DNA of 64,000 bases, from the NCBI GenBank assembly GCA_963678705.1, contig OY783210.1, positions 18,539,331 to 18,603,330 of the forward strand. Direction: 5' to 3'. This stretch comes from Panorpa germanica. Lineage: Eukaryota; Arthropoda; Insecta; Mecoptera; Panorpidae. Within the stretch, counting starts at the first letter, position 1; each line of letters starts with the position of its first letter. Below the pieces are notes generated by a model. It ran no database searches. It saw nothing but the letters and a program-made list of their open reading frames with translations, and was not told the DNA's origin. Shown one piece after another: positions 14,161 to 29,100 of the stretch. Position numbers and translations under genes: made by a program.

Positions 14161-17100
14161 GTAAGTTGTTTGGAAAATGTCTTAACTTATGAGAAAACAT
14201 TGTGCTTTTACCACTCTCCTCTCCCACTCTTCCTGTAAATGAAATAGCTAGTGACAGGTAAGAAAGGAAGAGAAGATATAGAATGGACTAAAACATTAAG
14301 CATTTTGGTTCAAGATTTATTAATCTGACATTTTTAATTAATATTTTGTAATATTTTACTCAATTAAGTATAAATCAGGGACCGGAACTCTACGGTATCG
14401 GGTATCGTTACTTAACTTTAAAATAACAATTCTAATGATATTTTCTCAATAACCTGGGGATACTTTTTGTAACGCAATCTAGAATTATATAGTATAATTT
14501 AATAAGGTAAATAACGCATTTATTTGTTCGCATTACAGCGGGGGATCCCCTATTTTACTAGTTTTGTCCTTACAAGGTGCAAATAACTTAATAAACACTT
14601 TGTTGTATATTTGACAACACCGGCAACAACGCTTTTACCAAACAACAGCACTTTTTAGAGCGAGAGCTAGATAACGTTATATACCGTTATGTGAAAAGTT
14701 ACAGGCATTATATATCATAACACTAAATATCGAAACTCCAAAAAGAATGTTATTTTACCGTTACGATAACGAAATGAAATTTTTCCTGGTTCCGATACCA
14801 GCCTTAGATAATTATATTACATACTCATAGAAAATGTACATTTATGGTAAATTGTCCTTTACTTTTCTAACAAATAAATAAAATTACATTTTTTCGTTCA
14901 GTTATATAAATAATTCATACGAAATAGACGAAAATGGTCCAGAAAATTGGCTTAAAAAAGGTTTTCCCTAAGGGCGCTGTAAAAATTCTTTTCATGAGCT
15001 TTGCTTTTCAATCTTTCTTCCCTTTGATATTTAACTGATAAATAATAAAATAAATTGTGGTTTGATTTGTTTTATTTTAATATATTAAATATATGTCTTT
15101 AAGAAATAATTAGAATCTTAATAAACTTTTTGATCCTGGTTGATGAATGAAAAAACCTATTCATACAGAAATATTTATTTTTAATTTGTTTTCTTTTTTG
15201 CAAGATGTTATTTTATTTATTCTTTCATTTACTTCTTTGGTTGATATTTTTTTTATGATATTTCATAGAGATTAACATTTAATTATAGAAATGTTTGTAA
15301 AGAAAAGTAAATACCCAGATTAGCTATAGAAGAAGGGACAGAAATATTATCTCTACTTTCTTTTTCTTTTTTTTTCGACGATTTTAATTAATAAGCAATG
15401 TTTGATAAGGTTCGTCTCAAAGAGAACCTCCCACAATCTTGTAATTTTGAATGTGATCATTTCTACTGAGCTTAACACTTTTAAATACATCTCAACTTCA
15501 AAACTGTCCCAGAACCTGCTTTACTCATCTACTGTTATGTTTTTCTGGGATGACAACATAAATTTTTCAAGATATCAGCAGATTTATTGACTTATTTTAA
15601 TGTAATTTTCTTATTTTCCTTCCAGGAATTGGAGCTACGGATAGAAACCCAAAAGCAAACCCTCCAAGCTAGAGATGAGAGCATCAAAAAATTACTGGAA
15701 ATGCTGCAGAACAAAGGCATGGGTAAGTGAATGGTTTCTCTATAAAACTAGATTTTAATTTATCTTTGTAGTTTACCTTATTGTCTAATATGGCAATAAA
15801 AAGTATATGATTCGAAAAACATTGCTCATTTAAGATTAATCTAGAGAAATTTTAATTAGGATTTTTCGTAGAATTTATACTTGACCATTATATTTTCATT
15901 ATACTCATTTTAATTGTCTGTGTTCGTTAATTTAATTAATTAGTTTTAGGTGAAGCTGCTCTTTCATGTTTTTATAAGATGTTTGCTCTTACAAAATACC
16001 AAAGAAATTTCGTTTACAGTCTTTTGAATGGTTGACGTAGTTAGGTCGTTGACTCTCTCGATTCCATATGAAATAACTCACCAAATTATAAATCAAATCA
16101 TCAAAGTATACCACAAAACGATTCTAGCATAATTACATATTTCCTATACATTAAAAACTAAGAATGTTTTACCTTTTACATCGCCTAAGAATTGTTTCAG
16201 CAAACATTTTAAATATGCAACTGAAAAATAAATTCCATATGAAAGAGCAACTTTAACTAAATATATATTTTTATTAACCATAAGGGTGTGACCATATATT
16301 TATTATAATTTTAAATTTTCTTCATTTTCGAATGTAAATAGTAAAATATATATTGATACTAATTCATAAAGTAACAAATTGGTGAAGGGTGGTTTTTTGG
16401 ATTCACAGTTAGGACTCATATCATTTTAGGTAAAGAAGAAGAAAGGCAGATGTTCCAGCAGATGCAAGCAATGGCTCAAAAACAGGTGCTGAAATACATT
16501 AATTCATTTTTTCATGTAATATATATATTTTATTTAGTTATCATTATATCATAATTATTATTTATATCATATTTATATGTAGTAATATATGTCCTTTATA
16601 AATTATCCTTCATAACCTACTAATATATTTAATAATCCATTGAAACACAATTATTTACATGATTAGATATTTTATATACGTGTAAATATATCTATCTTCC
16701 TCTGTCTTTACCAATTTGATAGTAAATTGTATAAGAGAGATAACACGTTATCTATAATATATTTTTATTTATATATATTATCGCGACGTCCTTTTCTTAT
16801 ATATAGAGCATTTTTTGTCAGCATTCTATTTTAAGAAAAAGAAAAATATTACAGATTTCATAAAAATGTAAATGCCCTAGCTGGAAAAGGAAATTGCTAC
16901 ATCAAGGCACATTTAATCGCCGGTATCACACATAAGTTATAACTATCATGTCATATCAGTAATAACACTAAAAATGCTGGGGCAGCTGAATCTAACATTT
17001 TTTCATTTAATAGTTATCAATTGGATAGTGAACTAATTCTTTAAGGTTGGATTTTTTATGGATTTGCCATTGTATAAGTATTAATTCATTTATTTAGTGA

Positions 17101-20100
17101 ACTAACAACTAATGGGCAATAATTCATCGCAGAATAATATAATAATTTGAAGTAGTTAATTTAATTAAAATAAATTTTATAAAACACAATTTTTTATCTC
17201 CTACTTAATTATTAGCAAGACCGGAAGTTATGTAAATTTTAAAATTAAACGTTTATGTTTTACAATAACGTAATATCTACGCCTAAAATAAAATAAATCA
17301 TACTTCTACTTTATGTTTGTAGCATCGATTGTCCTTTTCAAAAATTAAACCCGAGTTTTACACCCACTACAAAACCTAAAAAAAACAAACAATTTCATTG
17401 TAAAGTAAAATATAATTTAACTAAAATATATTAAAAAGCAGACAACAACCATTTTTAAACAGAATTTAATGTAATAAAACATTATTATTTCACATTTTAA
17501 AACACGTATACAAAAATAATTGTGTTTTCAATATAAAATCATTAAACATAAAAATAAAAAAAAACCATTTCCCATAATCCTTTGCACCGTAGTTATATTG
17601 TTGCTGCAACTCGATTGTTATTATTTTTATAAATATTAAAACATATAATAATGCTTTTATTTTAATTATTCGCACTTGCACTAATTAATTATCCATTTTA
17701 TTTTTATTGAATGTTATTTTATAATATTCATATTCTTATTCATGCTTTTATTATAGTATTTTTAATAAAAAAAGATGAATGTCAAATTTATAACTATTTG
17801 TTGTAACGTATTATTAACGCTTATGTAATTAAACACTTAACATTAATATTTTATAATTAATAATTTACATCATGTATAAAATTAATAATATTTTTTCATA
17901 TGAAATTTAAAATCGATTGTAAACTTTAAAAAGCTGAGGGAAACATTATAAAAACAAGTATGAATTGCGCAACTAAATTTTGAAAATGTAATACGTAATT
18001 ATTAAAAACATTAAAATTTGATTACTCTTTGACGATTTATTTTACTCTTTTATTAACTTATTATATTATTTGGACATTCACACTCTTTAGTAAAACAAAA
18101 CAATTATTCTAACGTTATGGGTCTTTAAAATATAAATTAGAAATTATTTGACGAAGTTTTAAATATTACCAATCAATCTTGTTTTAAAGAATATAAAGAA
18201 AAACACACAAATTAGATTTTATAGAAATTTATAAATGTTTATAGAAGCTAATAAAGATTACATCAAAATGAATTTGTTTTATAAATGAATTTGAAATTAT
18301 TACAACATTGCATACTTTGCTAATAGATATTTTACCATAAATTTCATTTTTATTTTACAGATTTTAGCAGTTTGATGTTATTGACAAGTGGATTATAATC
18401 AATACAATTTCTTGTTAACATGTGATACAAAATTTTCAATTAATTCTATTTCAAACATGGTTATAAATTTGACATGACTTCTTCTTCGAATTGTAGTTAT
18501 ATATATTATTCGTTTATAGTAGTTATGACATTTTATCCTATAATATATTTGTCCCGTGTCGATTATATTAGATAATAAACACATGAATCCCCTACAAATA
18601 AATAATTATTTTAATATTGTGTACCTAATATTATGCAATAGTTGAAATATATACAAATATGTCCCAATTTGTTTTAAGTATATAAATATCTCTTATATAC
18701 ATTATTACATACAAGTATATACAGACAAACTATTCACAAAAACGGTTTTAGATCATATATCAAAAATATACTTTAATTTCAACGACAAAATTTCAATAAA
18801 ATCTGAAAGAATTTTTACTAAAGTGTTACTTACGTATTATTTATTCATTTTTTTCATACGGTGTAAAAGTTTAATTAATGAAAAATTTTAGACAATAATT
18901 TTACGTGTGCATTATTTACTAATACTGCTTTGTAACAAATTATCATCACCGTTGCAAGGGTTGCAATAGTCTAAAACCATTATCGTGCTTTTATGCAGAA
19001 ATTAATTAAACAGTATTGTATTCAAATAACCTTGCCTTATCGTACTAATATATGCATCAATATCATAAGTATTACATTGCCGATTAATGCTATGTATGCC
19101 TTATATTTTATAAATGTTTATTCATAAATTAAGGGTCATCCATTATTTACGTCACAATGGAGAGAGAGGGAACCCACAAAGTGTTGCTCCTCTCCCTTCC
19201 TTCATGACGCCAGATATAATCAAAAAAATTTACTTAAAAAAAAATATAAATATTTTGTTTTCAAATGTGTGACGTGGGTAAGCAGGGGGAAGGGGTTATT
19301 ATAAACCATGAAATTTGTATGACGTAATTTATAGATGAACCCTTACTAATATAAATTACTTTTTAGATATAAAGGCTTCGACATGTCGAAATGGATAGAT
19401 ATAGAAATGGTATATTTTTTAAGTTGATTGAATCTGTTTCATTTTTACTTGAAGCATCTGTTGAAATAGAAAAATGCGTTTCTTTTTACATACATATCAT
19501 GCCTACAAAATTTCAATTGATTTAAAAAGTAAGAGATGCATAATTGCCCAATTTGACACAAGTCTTTATATACTATTTATTTTTTACTAAATTTTAATTA
19601 ACTCGTTAATTCTTAGACAATTACTAAATTGTTATTGAAACAAAATCTTAATACAAGCCTTAATAATTCAAAGTTTGCATTCTTCAATGCTTGACTATAA
19701 TTCTGATGTTGCAATACTACACCAAGTTTGTAACACTGTTGAAATATAATTTGAAAGAAATCATCCTTCATATATCAAAAATATATATATACACAACTGA
19801 ATAAATTCTGTAGTATCTACTGGAAATAGACCAATTTCCTAGTTCAATTTATTTTAACAGTTTCTCACAAAACAGCAAAAGCTCATCTAACGAACTAAAA
19901 CTACAACTCAGGTACATATTCTGAAACTCACATGTATATAAAACATTTACCACACATTCTATATGACGATTTCCTATTTGCTATATACTAACCAGTGGCG
20001 TAGGTACCTATTTCACTAGAAAAATCAATAGAGATTTTTTCCCACATTAAATACATAAATAAATGGTTCTTCAGACTCTTTTAAAAGACTAATTTGACCA

Positions 20101-23100
20101 GTGGCTTCGTTGCAATGGACAGCATTGCCATATTTCGAAAAGAAATGTAATGCTATCGTATAAACACGTTTTTACTTAATATCCGACTATACTTTTGACT
20201 ATGATTGTCACTAGTGATCTTAACGAAATTTATCAGTGGATGTCATTCACACAGTAAGTCACTAATCATAAATGATTCACAACACAATTCCAGTAAGAGA
20301 TTTCCCGACTGTTAACTTCAATTACCATACCTGTCTTGTAGAACGTCACTGCCTACTAAACTTCTGGAACTTCTTCGATTCTCCTTCTGTTCAACGCCAT
20401 CTATTTAATGCAACTTGCAATTTATTGATCAAATTCACAAACTTTATCAACGTTGTTAGTAGACTTGATTATAAAGTTACATAGAGAAAAAGCTCAAAGC
20501 TCTTCTGATATTTTATATCTCTGGTTTTGTCAACCTACACAACATTGGTCTGACTTTTTTTTCTGTGCCTGTAAATCCTGTCAAGATATTAAGTGATAAA
20601 CATCATCTCCTTTTTCAAATGTCTAAATCTTGATTATGAAATGTCTAGAAATACAAGTTTGAGCTTTAGAGATTTTCATTTTTCAAAAGTTATAATAATT
20701 GTAATGGTTAGCAAGGTATTATTTTACACTGTCATTTAAACATGATTTATTTTATTTCTTTGTTACATATGTTATATACAGCATCATATTCTAAATTCAT
20801 ATAAACTTAGAATTTATATTTTAGACTTAAATTTAAAAAAACACACAAAAAATTAAATATATCAAAACTGTCGTCAAAACAAGAATCTAGATTATCTATT
20901 CAAATTGCAATAAGATCCATAACATATTATTTAAAATGAATTCTTTTGCTTCAACCCAAATAAATCAAATGAGTCACTTTAAATAGTTGAGAAGCATTGG
21001 TCCAGACGAAATCAATAATTAAATTTGAATCCTATAATTATATTTACGTTATCTTCCTAATAAAAAATCAATAAAATAGAAATCTAATTATCTATTTCCT
21101 TCCTAAACAGTTTTTTACTTAATTTCAAATGAATCCGTGTGTATCTAATTGAGAATTAAAACGGTCTAGTTTGAAATACAATCACGCTATTAGTAGATTA
21201 CGAACAACTAAATAATAAAAAATGAAAACATCGAAAAATGTTTATAAATTTATGGAAAATATAACAAGGAAATTATTTTAAAAATGCATTAAACTCGAAC
21301 TGTGCTAAATAAAATATTTCAATAGATATTGAATACAATGAGCGAATAATAATGCACCTGCAAAACTTTGAACAATGGCTTGGATTCATTGCACTGCTGA
21401 AGAATTCTTATATAATAAAAGTTTACAAATTTTAAATAAATAGTGGATATTGGTGCTAATTGAAGTAAATTTAATATGTATATATATTTAGTTATTTCTA
21501 AATGTTTCGATTTTATAATTTATTATTAAATCTTAAGAAGATGCAATCATTTAAACGTTAATATTTAAAAGAAATATTGTGAGTAATTATAAAATATTTA
21601 TTAAAATTAACCTGTACTCTAATAATTGTATATCAAACTTCAACAAATTCTTTAATGTACTCATAAATTTTAGCATCTAAATCGACTAGCATTATCCAAA
21701 CATAATTAGCAATTTAACATTCTTTCAGAAAGTATTTTCTTTATAAAAGAACATTATCTTAATTCTTTATACTTAATACTTGATACTTTAAGTAATTAAT
21801 ATAAAGTAATTAAACTAGTACTCTCGGTAAATACAATTATATTTATTTTTATTTATATCTTTTAGTTTAATATAATGTCAAATTACAGAAATACGTTTTA
21901 TGACGAATAATATTTTTTCTGCTACGTTATAAATTGTTCTTAATATTTATTTATATATTCCTAATATAATATATTAACAGTAAATAGTAAAACGTAACGA
22001 TTAGTAAATATATTTAGTATATGTACATGAATTTACGTTTTATGTTAACTTAGTATTTCTATTACTCCTAGCACCGGTATCCCCTGTAAATTAAAAAGCG
22101 TTTTAAACTCATTTTCCCGTTATAACTATAAAATGAATATTGTAAATCTATAAAGTTTTCCATTAAATGATAAGTGGAGAGTAGTTTTTTTTATTTATTA
22201 CATTACTTCGATTTTCAACAGATAGATTATATCTCATACTAATTGTATACTCTTGCAGATTTGTTTATTATACATTTGAATACTACGGTCATCCAGAAAT
22301 TTTTTTAATTTCTTGTTTTTTCTATTCTGTATGTACAATCATTTTCAAAAATATACCTGTGTTATTTGAAAAATATTGCAAGAAAAACTGTAATATATGT
22401 TGGGAAAAAATCTCTTTAATAAAATCTAACCTCATCTTATATTATCTTTTACCACCACATAATTATACTGACTCTTCATTAACTTTATTCACATCATAAT
22501 AAAAATTAATATACTTATGCAATTTTATAATTAATTAATAAATCGAATGACCTTTAGAATACGGTATAGGTGTAGTACTCTAAAAGAAACAATATATTTA
22601 CATAAGCATTTACAGAACATTACATAAATATTACTTTTACACTTTCAGGTTACAATTTTATAAAATGTGTTCTTAATTTTATTTTAATAAACAAATAATT
22701 AGTTAATTAAGTATGCTTCTTATTAAGCGTATTTACAAAATAAACAAGAACTAGACTCTCCTTTATATAGGCACATCCTGTGTAAATAATTCACTTTAGA
22801 ACTTAATAGAAAACACTCTCTCCCTCTCTCTCTCTCTTACACCTAGTACACAACAAACATACAGACAGCACAATTTATTTCAGAATTCATAGATACTCTA
22901 AAAATTATTTTTATAAAAGGAATATTTCATTCTCGTATACATACATTAATTTAGGAATGTAACAGTTTAAGTTTAGTAACTCTTAGAAATATGTGTTATC
23001 GAGCTTTTTGACACATAAAGCTCATTGAATAAATAAGAGCTTTTCATGTACTTTACCACATTTTTGTACTATAATTATTCGACTTTTTTCAAATTAAAGT

Positions 23101-26100
23101 AAGTAAGCATTTGCTTGAAAATTATTATGATAAATAAAACGTGAAATTCAAGTTAAAGCTTTTATAAGGGGTTGGATTTATGTTAGCCTTCTTTTTGAAG
23201 TGACACAACGATTTGCCAGCATTGGACTATTTTTTGTAGTGAAATGTTACCATAAGTATCTTAGTTCCACAAACAAACAATCGACACCGTTCGACAAAAT
23301 TGGGTTAAAATATTCAACGTGTTACTTCATAAATAAACCAACAGATGGCGTAAACAATAAAAGCAGTTTTTATTTTTGTTTAAAATCTTTCATAGAAATA
23401 GAATATTGTTATTGCCGTTTTAATTATAATATATACGTAACTTTTATGTAAATAATAACATTATATTCCTAATTTAATTATTGTATACCAATGAATTAAT
23501 TAAAAAATTAAGAATCGAACTTAATTTCGTTGTTTATCTAAAATTAAGTGGAATTAAACAGGTTAATAAGTAGAGATAATTCAGAACTTATAACACATAT
23601 TAGTCACCTACAAATGTACTTTGTAGTAAAAAATATAGTTTTAAATAAAATATCATAATAAAATTGATATATTTCCCATTTCCACATAGTTTTCCTTGCC
23701 TTGCATTTCCATTATAGAGGCAAATATATACATACTTATATTTTTGAAGCACAATACATCTCTCATAAATTCACTGTATATCATTTGTTACATTATTTTT
23801 AGTTTATTTATGTTGTCGCTTTCCCTGTACAGTCACGGGACGACATACTTACACCGGTATTTATTTAATCAGTATTTACCCAAAAATAAGTCTCATTAAT
23901 TAACTGATTTAATTAATTAGAAAGCATTACAGATTTAACAATGAAATGTGCGTGCTCTAATTCATTACCGTTCCTAGCAGGTACTTGTTTCAATTTAAAA
24001 TATGACTTAACAAAGTTTTATTTAATCCTTTTATAAATACACGTACAAATACTCGTATTATTTATCTTATATTTACTAAATGAGGCACCAGTTTAATTAA
24101 TTCAGGTAATTTATTATTTATGCTGTAAGGTAATGCTAAAAATATAAGGAAATTAAAAAAATATTATTATGTTTCGCAAAATAATTAAAGACAGTGAAGA
24201 ATTTGAATTAACTTATAATTATATAACATTTACATTATTTAAACGTATTTACTGCATAGAGAAGTAAAATAGAAACCTTTATTGAATATGCTTCTACTGT
24301 ACACAAATCTTACCAAATTAACATCTTCTTATTAATATTTACCCGCTTTTTTTAATGTTCACATAATTTAAAAAAATTATACTATATATCTGTGACTTAG
24401 AGCTAAAAGGGCCAGTGTCAAATTTTTATCAAAAAATATTTCAATTTCGATTGACATAAAGTAAAATTTGGATTTCTACTTTGCCTCAAACATGATAGGT
24501 TTTCATAGAATCGGATACACAGATATAATCTTATAAATTAAAACCTGATATATTTCTTAAGTTTGTTTGGTATTAAAGATAAATTGATTATGGTCTCAAA
24601 TAATCACAAAATTTTATTAGTGAACAGTGTAGCCCGCATATATAAAACTACATCATAAACTAATATAATAAATTACGTAAATGTTGAAAAAAGTAATCCA
24701 ATTTTACATAACTAGAAAGAGAAACACATATTCCGCTCAAAAATTAATGATTAATACAATCCAGTACTAATTGCATAAATTTGAAAAAATAAGATTGATT
24801 TACAAATTAAAAAAAAATCTATTACATACATCTCACAGATATTAAAATCCGCGTCTAAATCTTCTGAGAAAATCTGTAATGCTTCTATAATTTAATATAT
24901 AATATAAATACATATAAAGGAGTAAAATCCCATGACTGTACAAAATAGGTGGTAAAATGAAATTCTTATATATAATCCTCACCAATCAGGTGACAGATTC
25001 AATTTCATATCAAAAAAGGGATATTAAAAAGCTGTCAGAATATAAAAAAAGAATCAATTGAACTTTATTGAAAATCAAATAGAAATTAACTACGGAATTT
25101 ATTGAAAATATATCCGCGTATATAATAAAGATAGTCAATGAAGGGTAAGTTGGCACGAACATAGCTTAATAATTCAGTTAAACAAACCCTACCAACCGCA
25201 GACCAAACATAATTGCTGATGTTTTGTAACCTGTATGAGTCTACTATTGGCATCCTGCCATTCCGCCAACGTACCAACCTGGCAGAAGGTGGGTAGATAC
25301 CCTACTCTATATATACCGAACTAAATATATCGTATATGAATAATTTGTATTCATTGATTTCATACTACACACATCCCCAGGTACTTGTGTTTATAACTAA
25401 TTTATGTGCTACGCATATTATTATTCATTTATGTTTATGTACATTATTTTAATTTAATTTATGTATTTTCATAAAAGTAACACGTTTTATTTAATATTAA
25501 TTTATTTATAGGTTGTTATAGAAAATTTAATTTTTACGTTTTAAATATACACAAAGTACATTATAATAAATTCAAATTCGAGATAGTGATTGTTCTTAAT
25601 TCTTCTTCCCGTATTTTTTAAAATATACGTATTCCAAATGCCCCTTTTTATTTTAAAGGCGCACAAAAACCGTTTAATCTATAGATCTTGATCCATCCAC
25701 GGCAAAAACTTATTTTATATGTCTGTTCATAATTTTACCTTAACGGATGATATATTCTTCAATTATACAACATACCGACTTTAAAGACAAATTCAAGATA
25801 AACTTTATTAAATATCATATCAAAGCAGTACCTAGCACATTAAACACACTGGAGGAAAACGTCCACGGATCCGCATAGCTAGCGTCAATCTCAAAGTAAT
25901 CTATATTATAGATATATTAACTAAATATTAGTTTCATAAATTACCTCTTATTATATTTTATAATCGTTATTGCATAATGCTGCTCTATTATAGTTTTGTT
26001 TATAATTTATTCAACCACTTACGGTCATTCCATTTGGAATAGATTTAGGACCATTGTTTTAGATGTTAACAGCTCTCCATGACAATATTATTTCTAATTT

Positions 26101-29100
26101 GTGAGATTCGTATAAGCCGGCTGTACGTTGTTAAACCGACTACTTATGATTCTTTCATCCTGCCAAAGTGAATGATATCACTCCAAACACCTCTTAGCTG
26201 AACTTATCGCCTTCCAAATGGAAGGGAGTGAAGCTCCGCCCATACCTTTGGAACGACCGTTTATCGTTCACACGACACTACTTATCGATAACTTTTATTC
26301 GAGTTATTACAACACAAAGGCATTTACCTAATATATCAAAGTTTACTTAATACATAACCCTAATCACAATATAATCAATCCATAATGTCAAACAGTTGTA
26401 TAACTTTATGGCATGTAATATAAAACCAAGTAAAAAATATCATACAAGGAGAATACATGTATCTAGCAATAAAGTCAATATCAGACCGTAATAACAGTCA
26501 CCCGCCTAACACCCCAACCTCTTACTCCTCCGACCCTTCGCAGAATTGAACTGCCGATACCAGGTCATCAAGGGTTACAACGTCGTATAGGCCGATAGGG
26601 CAACTAAGTGTTAAACTAAAGATTCTTTTCTGAAAATCGTTTTGAAAACTGAACTGAACTAAACTGAACATTTCTTATCTGATCTTATTTTGTGTAAATC
26701 GCAGCATAAACAAACATAATCAATACATTGTCAGGCATCCTTGAAGGATTCGATGCATGGATGATGATGACGTGCGTAAGGATCCTGCACCTTTTTAAAT
26801 TTCATTGTTTTGTTAGTGTACCTTGCTAGCTAATAAATGAATACATATTTCTTTAGTAGTCTATAATATCACTATCTTTCCGATCTTTAAAGGTAAGGCA
26901 ATCCGTCTCACTCTACTTCTCTTTTAAAGCCAACGCGTTTAGTGCGAGTAGTGCGGACTTGTGGACGCTTACTTTTACTTTGTACTAATTTTTCTTAATA
27001 AAACGATTTTTGTGCGCCAATAAAGTAAAATAATTAATATTCAATATGTATTGTACATGTAAAATGAAATTTATTTAACTAACTTTTATTTAAAACATTT
27101 TATTTTATTATTTATTGAAATATTCTAATATACGAGTGTATATGCACAAACCAATGAGGGTGAGGGTACAAAATTTCGACATTTTTATCAAAATTTCGTG
27201 GCGTAGAAATCATTGATATAAAACCTCATACAGGGATAACAACTTCTATCGAATAATATCTTATTCTGGCAGCTAATTAATTTTCATTTATTATAAATAT
27301 ATATATGTAACAAATACCCTTGTTAGATAATTTTAGAAGAACAATACTTATATTTTAAGGAAAAGTAACTATTTATTGATTGGCTATTTATTTTATCAAA
27401 AAGTCGGCAATAACTATTTAAAAATCATTATAAAAGTATTATTTATGTAACAATTTTAGTTTCCAACATGGTCCTGTACCTTGTTTTGTTCCGGATTATT
27501 CCTTTAAGGGCATCACTTTTTTCATCAACAACGTTCCATCTTTAACAGACTTATATACAGGATCATGGTATATGTAACGTAAACAAGAAAATATCAAATA
27601 TACTCATATAATATTAAATAATTCGAAAAATATTTCTTTTAAATCTTAGATTCTTAGATAATGCAAACGAAATAAAAGATAAAGATTCATTTACAGTTAA
27701 TAAGAAAAAAAGAATGTAATTTAACATAGCTATTACGTTTAAATATGGTCAATCATATTTAAATGGTTACTTTGTATTTAATAGATAAATGATTAAGGAA
27801 TTTTAAAATATAAAATTTTTCAGATTTGTTCATATGAAAATAATCTAACAATATTTATATCCTGTCATTATTTTTTAATCGATGGTCATTTTTAGTCGCT
27901 ATTGTTTGTGTGTATTGAGTGTACGTGATGCATTGTACAAAGTTGCATTCCACACCTATGTACACCCCATCTATAGATTTTCTTTAGAATATTTTGGTGA
28001 CTCAGCATTGAATAATAATTAGAGATTAATTTAACAAAATGTTTTGATAATTTCCTTCGTTAAAATATCGATCTGAATTTTTGTACTGAACACACAAACT
28101 ATTGTGAGGAAGCAAACATGAGTTTGCTTTTAAAGGATTTTTATGTTACAAATGAGCTGCTTTACATAAAACTGTAATTTACATAGATTGTATGCAAGCC
28201 ATGTTTACAATTTAATATAAACGTACGGTAGCAAAGAAAGATGGCGTTGTTCTAAGTGTCACGTTACTAGAGTTATCATTTCTCTTGATTTTGACACGTT
28301 GTCTCAGGGATAACTTTCAGAACTGTAAAATTTTGAGCACTATTTTATGTAACAATTTACGTTTTGCTACATAATATGGCTTTTTATTCCACTGAAGTTA
28401 TTTGAAATATCATATACCATCTACCTATAGCAAATCAATTCTAATTTCAATGTATTTCATCTATATAACTTTTCTGACATATTTATTATAAACATTTTCC
28501 TTCGTGGTAAAAAGTTTGTTGTACAGATAAAACTTTTATAAGTATAAGAATACCTCGTTCTTGCTTAACGTATTATTTTTAAATGTATGCTATAGGTATT
28601 TCAATGTACTAGAAGTGTTGTAAAATTACGGAACTTTTTATGCAGATAACCATAGTGAAAAGGTTTTCCATGTAGAACTTCTCAAAGAAATGTTTGAATA
28701 TTTTAAGTTGTATACAGAAAAACTTTTCAAAAATGCTTTTAATTGTGTTTTTAAATAGTTTTATTAAAAGTAATCCATCTAAATTGTTTTATATTTAATA
28801 CTAAACAGGACTAGATACAATAAGTTCAATGCTGTTTCACCTCTAACCTTTCACTCATCTAGGCATTTCTGTTTGACACTCAAATACCCGTGCTACAGTG
28901 AGAAATTGTCCATTTTGTGATAAAATCAAGTATAACGCGCGAATAATTAAACATAGACATTACAAATTGTATTATGTCGATGGACAATGTCAAACTATCT
29001 CAGTTTGGCGAAAGAAATGTCCGGAGTTCGGTAAAAATTCCGCCGTTTGTTACCCCGTCATTTTGTATACGGGATCGTAATCTTCGAGGAGTCATTCGTA

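Noticed and set aside
25086..25310. Minus-strand frame MVRWRNGRMPIVDS as a gene
   Set aside because: It is a GC-richer patch in the brp intron without a recognisable domain; more likely a repeat fragment, which I could not classify.
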